DNA of 12,509 nucleotides, from assembly GCA_004525055.1 (NCBI GenBank), contig SPDF01000024.1:1-12509 (forward strand), in the 5' to 3' direction. The notes beneath the pieces were generated by a model, which searched no databases, had not been told where the DNA came from, and was given only the letters and a program-made list of their open reading frames with translations. Shown piece after piece: positions 7,899-12,509 of this stretch (positions are counted from its first letter, which is position 1; every line of letters begins with the position of its first letter). Made by a program: the position numbers and the translations under genes. This DNA comes from Gemmatimonadales bacterium (GTDB lineage: Bacteria; Gemmatimonadota; Gemmatimonadetes; Gemmatimonadales; GWC2-71-9).

Positions 7899-8737
7899 CA
7901 CGGGAGCTCCATGACCAGGCGATACACATCATTACGGCCGAGCCCGCTCGATTCCGTCAATTGGCGTACCACATCCTTCCGGCTCAGCCCCCCGGCCAGC
8001 AGCGCCGCGGCCTCGGCGCTGATCAGTTCCAGGTCGGGTGGGGTGTCCGACCCCGCCGGGGCGCCGGCAAGGACCAGGGTAATTTCGCCCTTCGGCGGGT
8101 GCTCCTCATACCAGGCAGTCAGCTCGCCCAGGGTGCCGGCCCGAAACTCCTCGTGGATCTTTGTCAGTTCGCGGGCGACGACCGCCTGGCGCTCCGGCCC
8201 GCACACCTCCGCCAGGTCGCGCAATAACGCCGTCAGCCGGGGAGGCGCCTCGTAGAAGACCACGGTCCACAGTTCCGCGGCGGCCCGGGCCAGTTCCGCT
8301 CGCCGGTCTCGACCCTTCCGGGCTGGAAAACCGAGAAACAGATACCGATCGGCCGGTAACCCGGCCGCGGAGAGCGCGGCGGCCACGGCCGATGGCCCTG
8401 GAATGGGGACGACCGTCCGGCCGCCGGCGCGCACCGCAGCCACGAGTCGCGCCCCGGGATCGCTGATGCCGGGCGTCCCGGCATCGGTAACGAGCGCGAC
8501 CGCCTGCCCCGCCTCGAGGAGCGCCAGGATCGGAGCCGCCTGACTGGCTTCCGTGTGCGCGTGAACGGACATCAGCCGCGGCGTCGCGCCGATATGCTGC
8601 AGCAGAATGCGGCTCCGCCGAGTGTCCTCGGCGGCGACGACATCCACCGCCCGCAGAATGTCGGTGGCGCGGGTGGTCAAGTCTCCGAGGTGTCCGAGGG
8701 GGGTGGCGACAATGTAGAGTGTTCCGGGGACTACCAG
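7898..8737 (-). CDS. rsmI: 16S rRNA (cytidine(1402)-2'-O)-methyltransferase RsmI, apparent CTG start
   Basis: RsmI 2'-O-methylates C1402 in the ribosomal P site using S-adenosylmethionine. The tetrapyrrole-methylase fold is complete: GTLYIVATPLG (5-15), AEDTR (36-40), LVTDAGTPGISDPG (82-95), PIPGPSA (111-117), FLGFPARKGRDR (134-145), then FYEAP, ARELTKIHEE and PPKGEITLVLAG. The length of 279 residues is close to the E. coli protein (286). The start needs care. The first ATG/GTG/TTG in this frame is a TTG at 8680, which would delete the conserved N-terminal SAM-binding strand. A CTG at 8737 has GGAG six bases upstream and gives M-V-V-P-G-T-L-Y, the usual RsmI N-terminus. I therefore place the start there, overlapping the ORF338 stop by seven bases. 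It ends overlapping the DUF4159 start. The family call is secure; the start is inferred. Confidence 0.9.
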   Translation of the reverse strand: MVVPGTLYIVATPLGHLGDLTTRATDILRAVDVVAAEDTRRSRILLQHIGATPRLMSVHAHTEASQAAPILALLEAGQAVALVTDAGTPGISDPGARLVAAVRAGGRTVVPIPGPSAVAAALSAAGLPADRYLFLGFPARKGRDRRAELARAAAELWTVVFYEAPPRLTALLRDLAEVCGPERQAVVARELTKIHEEFRAGTLGELTAWYEEHPPKGEITLVLAGAPAGSDTPPDLELISAEAAALLAGGLSRKDVVRQLTESSGLGRNDVYRLVMELP

Positions 8738-9747
8738 GTGAGGCTCCAGGGAAAATGCGAGTAGAAGCCTGCCGCTTGCAGGAGATGGCGTTGCTCGCGC
8801 GTCGTCGTCTGGAGGATCTGCGGCCCGGACCCGGGAGAGACGACCTCGATTTCGGTCAGCAGCGCGCCGGTCCAGGCTGCGAAGTCCGCCGTCAGTTCGC
8901 TGGCCGGCGTGGCCACCATCGAGGGATCACTGCCGTTCGATGGCAGGAGGTGTCCGAGCGTGGCGCGGAGCGGGAGGAGCCTGTCCGTGACGCGATCCAC
9001 CCGACGCAGCCCGTCACCCGGCGATTCGGCCTCGATGGCGTCGGAGATCCTGGCGAACAGTTCCCGATACATGCTTACCTGTGACGGGAGCGCCTGTGCC
9101 GGGAGCCCGGCCGCCGGTGGCACCCCACTCACCGAAAGGGCGGGCCGCACGCCCTCGGCATCGGGTTGGAAAATCCCCTCGATATAGGCCGGAAGCGACA
9201 CCGATTCCGGACGGCCGTAGAAGTACCCCCCGCTGAACTTCCCGCGGTCGAACTGCAGATAGTTGACCCGTCCGTTCGAAATGATCTCGAGGGCGCCACT
9301 CAGCGACTCCTCGACGACGCGGGGGAAGATCAGTTCAGGGTGCTTCGTATCAACCACCCAGGGCTCGGCCGGTGCGGCGCACGCCTGATACATCCATTCG
9401 AGTTGGGCGAGCGGCGCTGCGCAATAGGCCGCCTCGGCCCGCTCCGGATCGGCCTTGAGACGGCGCACCGCTTCCGCGATGGGCAGCACGCAGCGCTGGC
9501 CGGCGCCGATCCCCGTGGCTGTCACCAGCTCTCCCTCCCGGAAGAAGAGGAGGATCAGCTCGTCGGGGAGATACCCGAGGAAATATGCGTCCACCTTGCC
9601 GTCGCGGTCGCGCTTGGCGAAGGAAAGGAGGTTGTCCAGGTGGAGGTAGATGAGCCGGGTGCGCGCGAGCAGCGTGTCCGACGCCGGAAAGGCGACGTCG
9701 CTCAGCCGGATGGCGGAGTGGAGCAGTCGGGTGCCACTGACGCGCAT
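8731..9747 (-). CDS. Conserved hypothetical protein, 338 residues
   Basis: I do not recognise a named family. There is no signal peptide or membrane segment, so it is probably cytoplasmic. Two segments resemble each other in style: 34-80 (LHLDNLLSFAKRDRDG, then AYFLGYLPDELILLFFREGELVTATGI) and 143-178 (a GALEIISNGRVNYLQFDRGKFSGGYF-type segment). Both read as beta-rich 'ligand then read-out' units similar to DUF4388/PATAN-type domains used in bacterial signalling; this is a weak inference. Residues 205-222 form a Pro/Ala linker, and the C-terminal 225-338 is mostly helical. The ATG at 9747 has GAGGG about four bases upstream. Its TAG stop lies inside the start region of rsmI, so the two are probably co-translated. 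The reading frame is long, in the operon direction and has normal amino-acid composition, so it is surely coding. Confidence 0.8.
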   Translation of the reverse strand: MRVSGTRLLHSAIRLSDVAFPASDTLLARTRLIYLHLDNLLSFAKRDRDGKVDAYFLGYLPDELILLFFREGELVTATGIGAGQRCVLPIAEAVRRLKADPERAEAAYCAAPLAQLEWMYQACAAPAEPWVVDTKHPELIFPRVVEESLSGALEIISNGRVNYLQFDRGKFSGGYFYGRPESVSLPAYIEGIFQPDAEGVRPALSVSGVPPAAGLPAQALPSQVSMYRELFARISDAIEAESPGDGLRRVDRVTDRLLPLRATLGHLLPSNGSDPSMVATPASELTADFAAWTGALLTEIEVVSPGSGPQILQTTTREQRHLLQAAGFYSHFPWSLTW

Positions 9748-9762
9748 AGACCCTCGGCGGGA

Positions 9763-9786
9763 CGGGCCGCCCGGCTGGACGGCCCG
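9763..9786 (-). terminator. GC hairpin between trxA and ORF338, possible attenuator
   Basis: A 7-bp perfect stem (CGGGCCG with CGGCCCG) encloses a 10-base loop in the 51-base gap between the trxA stop and the ORF338 start. There is no following U tract, so an intrinsic terminator is not supported; it could be an attenuator, an RNA-stability element or chance in GC-rich DNA. Confidence 0.25.
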
Positions 9787-9798
9787 AGACGCGGCTCC

Positions 9799-10131
9799 CT
9801 ACGCCGCGAGGTGGTGCTGAATCTTCGACGCGATGGCCGGCTTGGGAACCGCGCCGATGACGGTGTCCACGTGCTTGCCATCCTTGAAGAAGAGAAGCGC
9901 GGGAATCGACCGGATATTGTACCGCGCCGCGACCCGCTGATTCGCATCGACATCCAGCTTGGTGATGCGGACCTTGCCGGTGTATTCCTCGGCGAGTTGC
10001 TCAAGCGACGGGGCGATGATCTGGCACGGCCCGCACCAGGCAGCCCAGAAGTCCACCAACACCAGTCCCTTGTACTGCTCAACCTCGGAAGCAAACGTGC
10101 TCTCGGTTACTTCAATTGTGTGCTGCCCCAT
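9799..10131 (-). CDS. trxA: Thioredoxin
   Basis: A 110-residue cytoplasmic thioredoxin, the usual length. The redox centre WCGPC is at 32-36, preceded by VLVDFWAAW; KLDVDAN (58-64) and the cis-proline loop RSIPALLFF (Pro77) follow, then the conserved Gly in IGAVPK. It reduces protein disulfides and receives electrons from thioredoxin reductase, which is not in this window. The start is the ATG at 10131, with AGAGG about ten bases upstream. In-frame codons further upstream to 10242 would add residues with no thioredoxin homology and would overlap the divergent epimerase gene. It is on the same strand as ORF338 and 51 bases from it, so it may head the long operon; a GC hairpin lies in that gap. 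Confidence 0.97.
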   Translation of the reverse strand: MGQHTIEVTESTFASEVEQYKGLVLVDFWAAWCGPCQIIAPSLEQLAEEYTGKVRITKLDVDANQRVAARYNIRSIPALLFFKDGKHVDTVIGAVPKPAIASKIQHHLAA

Positions 10132-10181
10132 GTGCGTCCAACCTCTCAGAGTGCGGCGGGATGCGCCCGTGCGCGCCCCGC

Positions 10182-10200
10182 AGTTAAGTTCAGTACTACT
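10182..10200. promoter_or_regulatory. AT-rich island between divergent trxA and epimerase genes, candidate bidirectional promoter
   Basis: The 91-base space between the two divergent starts is GC-rich except for this stretch, which holds AGTTAAGTT followed by AGTACTAC. On the plus strand TAAGTT lies 32 bases before the epimerase GTG; on the minus strand TTAACT lies about 50 bases before the trxA ATG. Either could serve as a -10 element. No convincing -35 is seen. Confidence 0.35.
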
Positions 10201-10222
10201 CACCTGCCACGCCGGAGTCTCC

Positions 10223-10618
10223 GTGCCGGATGCCCCTCGCATCGCCCATATCGGGATCGCGGTCCAGAATCTCGACGAGGCCCTTCAGTTCTATCGCGAC
10301 GTCCTCGGCCTCGTGCCCCATCCGGCCGAAGTCGCCGACGGCGCCACCATCGTCTCGCTTCCCTTCGGCGAGTCCGAAGTCGAACTACTGGAGGCGCGGG
10401 ACGCCGACTCGCCCATCGCGAAATTCATCGCGCGCCGCGGGCCCGGGATCCATCACGTCTGCTACCGGGTCCCCGACCTCGACGCCGCCCTGCAGCAGGC
10501 CCGACGGGCCGGCTATCGACTGGTCGACGAGGTGCCGCGGACAGGCGCGGGTGGCTGCCGAATTGCCTTCCTCCACCCCAAGTCCACCGCCGGCATCCTG
10601 ATCGAGCTCACGGAGTGA
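10223..10618 (+). CDS. mce: Methylmalonyl-CoA epimerase (VOC/glyoxalase fold)
   Basis: A 131-residue vicinal-oxygen-chelate protein that interconverts (2R)- and (2S)-methylmalonyl-CoA, linking propionyl-CoA carboxylase to methylmalonyl-CoA mutase. It has two beta-alpha-beta-beta-beta modules: RIAHIGIAVQNLDEALQFYRDVLG (6-29) and the second starting PGIHHVCYRVPDLDAAL (74-90). Candidate metal ligands are His9, Glu54, His78 and Glu128 (in ILIELTE near the end). The GTG at 10223 has GGAG five bases upstream and gives the usual short N-terminus; longer in-frame starts back to 9959 run antisense through trxA and are rejected. The gene is transcribed away from trxA and converges on the lipoprotein gene. 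The mutase and carboxylase partners are not in the window. A generic VOC dioxygenase-like protein is the alternative, but the spacing and GIHHVCY block favour the epimerase. Confidence 0.92.
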   Translation: MPDAPRIAHIGIAVQNLDEALQFYRDVLGLVPHPAEVADGATIVSLPFGESEVELLEARDADSPIAKFIARRGPGIHHVCYRVPDLDAALQQARRAGYRLVDEVPRTGAGGCRIAFLHPKSTAGILIELTE

Positions 10619-10626
10619 GCCCTGTC

Positions 10627-10641
10627 AGGAGCGGCCCTCCT
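10627..10641. terminator. Small inverted repeat between convergent genes
   Basis: AGGAG and CTCCT form a 5-bp stem around a 5-base loop in the 21-base gap between the convergent epimerase and lipoprotein stops. It lacks a U tract and is short; it is a weak candidate for a shared terminator. Confidence 0.2.
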
Positions 10642-11104
10642 ACATCGGCGTCCCCTGGTCATTGCAGGGCCGGCCCGGCGTGGCCGTCATGGTCACGTCG
10701 ACGTTCTGGACGATGTACTGGTCCTTCCACTTACCCACGATGAACGGGACATTATTCCGGCAGTTGCCCACGAACATCTGCATCGTCACCATGACCTGGT
10801 CCGGATGCCCATCCACGGTGCCGAGCCCGGCCACCCTTGAGGAATCGCTGGTCAGGTATTTCTGCAGGATGCGAATCCGCTTCTCGTAGTCCGGCGGTTG
10901 CTTGCTGGTGGCGGCAGGGCCCGCCGAGCCACCCCAGTAGCTGGCCATGAGCGTAAGGTTGGTGTCCCGCGCCGCCGCCAGGAAGGCCTTCACGGTCGTC
11001 TCGGGAGAACGGTTGGATATCGGGGAGCCAGTGCCGCCGCCGCTACCGCTACCGCTGGCACAGGCCGCGACGAGTAGTACACAGGGAATCCAGCGCAGAG
11101 CCAC
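10640..11104 (-). CDS. Small hypothetical lipoprotein
   Basis: The 154-residue product begins MALRWIPCVLLVAAC, a lipoprotein signal with lipobox V-A-A-C and lipidated Cys15, then a Gly/Ser linker (ASGSGSGGGTGS) typical of a surface tether. The mature part has SPETTVKAFLAAARDTNL, a helix like those opening NTF2/DUF4878-type lipoproteins. It continues with YEKRIRILQKYL and alternating strands (VMVTMQMFV, VPFIVGKWKDQYIVQNVDV). Two Cys residues, in GNCRN and RPCND, could form a disulfide. Function unknown. The GTG at 11104 is chosen because it starts the signal peptide; a longer frame continuing upstream to 12055 is antisense to pdxJ and is not real. The gene converges with the epimerase and diverges from pdxJ. 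Confidence 0.8.
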   Translation of the reverse strand: MALRWIPCVLLVAACASGSGSGGGTGSPISNRSPETTVKAFLAAARDTNLTLMASYWGGSAGPAATSKQPPDYEKRIRILQKYLTSDSSRVAGLGTVDGHPDQVMVTMQMFVGNCRNNVPFIVGKWKDQYIVQNVDVTMTATPGRPCNDQGTPM

Positions 11105-11116
11105 GGGCGTTCCGCC

Positions 11117-11146
11117 TTGTGAAATGGACTGCCACAAACGTAAACC
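11117..11146 (+). promoter_or_regulatory. Candidate pdxJ promoter
   Basis: TTGTGA and TAAACC are separated by 18 bases, the downstream element 18 bases before the pdxJ ATG, within the 60-base divergent gap to the lipoprotein gene. The match to a sigma-70-type promoter is weak at the -10 position. It is the only AT-rich stretch in the gap. Confidence 0.25.
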
Positions 11147-11164
11147 GCGCGCGGAGTGCGAGCA

Positions 11165-11887
11165 ATGACGCGACCCAGGCTGTACGTCAACATCGATCAC
11201 GTCGCCACGGTCCGCGAGGCCCGGCGAACCGATGAGCCAGATCCGCTGGCCGCCGCGCGCGCCGCGATGGCGGGCGGAGCCGACGGAATCACCGTGCACC
11301 TCCGGGAGGACCGTCGGCACATTCAGGACGCGGATGTCATCGCGATCGCGGAGTCGCTCCCGGCACCGCTCAATTTCGAGTTGGCCCTGAGCGACGACAT
11401 CATTGCCCTGGCCTGCCAGCTTCGACCGCTGCAGGTGACCCTGGTCCCGGAGCGCAGGGAAGAAGTGACCACCGAAGGGGGGCTCCGGGTCAGCTCTCGC
11501 GATGCCCGTCTCCGGAACGCGATCCGACGCCTCGACGAGGCGGGCTGCCAGGTCAGCCTCTTCATCGACCCCGTGCTCGACGTGATCGACGCCGCCAAGG
11601 ACCTCGGCGTCCCAGCCATCGAGCTCCACACCGGGGAGTTCTCGCACCGATGGCGCGAGGGCACCACCGCGCTCGACACGCTGCGCCAAGCCGCCCGCCA
11701 TGCCAGCGAACTCGGCCTGGCGGTTCACGCCGGCCATGGGCTCACGTACCTGAACGTGCAGGGGGTGGCCTCGGTTCCCGAAATCGAGGAGCTGAATATC
11801 GGCCACAGCATCGTCAGCCGTGCCATGTTCGAAGGGTTGGAGGCTGCCGTCCGGGAGATGCGACGTCTGATGACCGATGCCCGATGA
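11165..11887 (+). CDS. pdxJ: Pyridoxine 5'-phosphate synthase PdxJ
   Basis: PdxJ condenses 1-deoxy-D-xylulose 5-phosphate with 3-amino-2-oxopropyl phosphate to give pyridoxine 5'-phosphate, the last ring-forming step of DXP-dependent vitamin B6 synthesis. The 240-residue TIM barrel has YVNIDHVATVREAR at 7-20, the ITVHLREDRRHI block with His45, NFELA with Glu72, VTLVPERREEVTTEGGL (91-107), IELHTGEFS (152-160), HAGHGL with His191, and NIGHSIVSRA (211-220). His45 and Glu72 fall at the same numbers as the E. coli catalytic residues. The ATG at 11165 has GGAG eight bases upstream; a GTG at 11156 would overlap that site and is less likely. The neighbours have no B6 role. The gene is followed by a palindromic element, so it is probably a single-gene unit. 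Confidence 0.98.
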   Translation: MTRPRLYVNIDHVATVREARRTDEPDPLAAARAAMAGGADGITVHLREDRRHIQDADVIAIAESLPAPLNFELALSDDIIALACQLRPLQVTLVPERREEVTTEGGLRVSSRDARLRNAIRRLDEAGCQVSLFIDPVLDVIDAAKDLGVPAIELHTGEFSHRWREGTTALDTLRQAARHASELGLAVHAGHGLTYLNVQGVASVPEIEELNIGHSIVSRAMFEGLEAAVREMRRLMTDAR

Positions 11888-11895
11888 GGCGCCTG

Positions 11896-11982
11896 CTGTC
11901 CTTGCGAGGCCACGGAGTGGCCGAAGCCATCTCGATCCAGATTGCCTCGTCGGCCCCGGGAGGGGCCTCCTCGCAATGCCAG
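11896..11982. repeat. Cloverleaf-like palindromic intergenic element, probable dispersed repeat
   Basis: Nine bases after the pdxJ stop begins an 87-base imperfect palindrome. The outer arms are CTGTCCTTGCGAGG (11896-11909) and CCTCGCAATGCCAG (11969-11982), 12 of 14 complementary with a perfect 8-bp core. Inside lie a hairpin GGCCAC-GGA-GTGGCC (11908-11922), a central arm pairing GAAGCCATCT (11924-11933) with AGATTGCCTC (11939-11948, 8 of 10), and a hairpin GGCCCC-GGGA-GGGGCC (11952-11967). The two-base overlap of the first hairpin with the outer arm implies branch migration at the junction. The layout is a four-way cruciform in DNA or a cloverleaf in RNA. The TTGCGAGG end and GAAGC-ATCT core resemble, from memory, multi-copy intergenic palindromes seen in several phyla; copy number here cannot be seen. 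No U tract follows. Confidence 0.75.
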
Positions 11983-11984
11983 AA

Positions 11985-12002
11985 GGGGTCCGGGACGACC
12001 CC
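11985..12002. other. GC hairpin downstream of the palindromic element
   Basis: GGGGTC and GACCCC form a 6-bp perfect stem with a 6-base loop. It starts two bases after the palindromic element and overlaps the next hairpin by two bases. It has no poly-U tail. It may contribute to termination of pdxJ transcription by a factor-dependent route. Confidence 0.35.
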
Positions 12003-12019
12003 CGGGAGCCTTTCCCGGG
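12001..12019. other. GC hairpin upstream of the Hpt-like gene
   Basis: CCCGGGA (12001-12007) and TCCCGGG (12013-12019) form a perfect 7-bp stem with a 5-base loop, ending 28 bases before the start of the next gene. It shares two bases with the hairpin before it, so the two cannot both form fully. Confidence 0.35.
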
Positions 12020-12033
12020 AACGCCCCACACCC

Positions 12034-12047
12034 TAACTTGATTCGAC
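12034..12047 (+). promoter_or_regulatory. Candidate -10 element implying a leaderless start
   Basis: TAACTT at 12034-12039 is followed by only eight bases before the ATG at 12048, and no Shine-Dalgarno sequence is present in that space. If this is a -10 element, transcription would begin at or next to the start codon. Confidence 0.3.
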
Positions 12048-12509
12048 ATGCCCAATCCCCTCGGCCCGACAGACTTCTTCGCGTTGGAGGCCGGCGAGTA
12101 CCTCGAGCGGCTCGCCCGGCTGGCGGCCGCCGATGGTGGCCCGCCCCCGGACGAGTTTGTCCGTTACGCCCGGGCCCTGCGCGGCTCCGCCCTGATGGCC
12201 AATCAGCCAGAGATTACCCGGGCGGCCGGCGCGCTTGAGGGGGTTGCTCGCGCGTTCCAGGAGCGCGTCTGCGCATGGGACGCGACCCTCGCCGAGGTCG
12301 TCGGGCAATCGGTCGACGACCTGAAGCTGCTTGTCCGGCAGGCCCGCGATTGGACTCCCACCGACACGGCCCGCGCCGATCGGCTCTCCCGGTCACTCGA
12401 GTCCATCAGCGGCCGCCCCTCGGAGGGCAGCCGTCCGCCCACCCGGAGCCGGGGCGAATTGAACGCCGGCGTCCGGGCGTTCGTGGCCCGCGAAGGCGCG
12501 CTGGTCGCC
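12048..12509 (+). CDS. Hpt-like signalling protein, N-terminal part, cut by window edge
   Basis: 154 residues are visible, with the frame open at the right edge. The first 80 residues are helical and read like a histidine phosphotransfer domain: FFALEAGEYLERLARL (helix), then a segment RYARALRGSALMANQPEITRAAGALEGVARAF (38-69), which aligns by eye with the A-H-x-L-K-G-S-A signature of Hpt helices. The phospho-accepting His position appears to be Arg43 in ARALRGSA, so phosphotransfer is doubtful. Residues 110-135 are Arg/Ser/Pro-rich and look like a linker, followed by ELNAGVRAFVAREGALV, perhaps the start of another helix. Hpt-like modules occur in CheA-type kinases and hybrid regulators; what follows is outside the window. 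No ribosome site precedes the ATG. A degenerate Hpt is my best reading; a generic helical scaffold is the alternative. Confidence 0.72.
   Translation, partial: MPNPLGPTDFFALEAGEYLERLARLAAADGGPPPDEFVRYARALRGSALMANQPEITRAAGALEGVARAFQERVCAWDATLAEVVGQSVDDLKLLVRQARDWTPTDTARADRLSRSLESISGRPSEGSRPPTRSRGELNAGVRAFVAREGALVA

Noticed and set aside
9763..9786. Strong intrinsic terminator separating trxA from the downstream operon
   Set aside because: The hairpin is GC-rich but has a 10-base loop and no U tract, so I list it only as a low-confidence attenuator candidate.
9166..10743. 525-codon plus-strand open frame
   Set aside because: It runs antisense through ORF338 and trxA and out of frame through the epimerase gene, with low-complexity Arg/Pro content.
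11896..11982. tRNA gene, suggested by the cloverleaf-like fold
   Set aside because: No acceptor/CCA end, T-loop GTTC motif or anticodon arm of 5 bp with a 7-base loop; the side hairpins have 3- and 4-base loops.
11105..12055. Long upstream extension of the lipoprotein gene, antisense to pdxJ
   Set aside because: pdxJ on the opposite strand has intact catalytic residues, and the lipoprotein signal peptide begins cleanly at the GTG at 11104.

Overview
The window is uniformly GC-rich and gene-dense, with short intergenic gaps and GTG/TTG-type starts. The gene families, especially the DUF4159 / DUF4175 / TPR / 'asparagine synthetase B-like' set and the style of the Hpt-like protein at the right edge, suggest a Gemmatimonadota (or related FCB-group) chromosome. 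That assignment is from memory of the families, not from a search. There are no rRNA, tRNA, CRISPR or transposase genes.

Left and centre (1-9747, all on the minus strand): seven genes run right to left with almost no gaps. In transcription order they are ORF338 (unknown), rsmI, a DUF4159 protein, a DUF4175 membrane coiled-coil protein, a TPR protein, a Tat-exported 'asparagine synthetase B-like' protein, and a DinG-type helicase that leaves the window. Every junction from ORF338 onward overlaps by 1 to 7 bases (GTGA, ATGA or TGATG type, plus a 7-base overlap at rsmI), so this looks like one translationally coupled operon. trxA lies 51 bases upstream of ORF338 on the same strand and may be its first gene. 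The central four genes are all predicted to be exported or membrane-anchored and probably form one envelope-associated system of unknown function. The helicase carries an N-terminal RadC/JAB-like JAMM metalloprotease-type domain, which is unusual.

Right (9799-12509): trxA (minus) is divergent from a methylmalonyl-CoA epimerase gene (plus). The epimerase converges on a small lipoprotein gene (minus), which in turn is divergent from pdxJ (plus, vitamin B6 synthesis). Between pdxJ and a partial Hpt-like signalling gene lies an 87-base palindromic element with a cloverleaf-like fold, probably a dispersed repeat, followed by two strong GC hairpins. The Hpt-like domain appears to lack the phospho-accepting histidine.

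The most interesting items are the JAMM-DinG fusion, the overlapping envelope operon with two possibly related amidotransferase-fold proteins, the cloverleaf repeat, and the apparent CTG start of rsmI. No gene-free stretch exceeds 300 bases.
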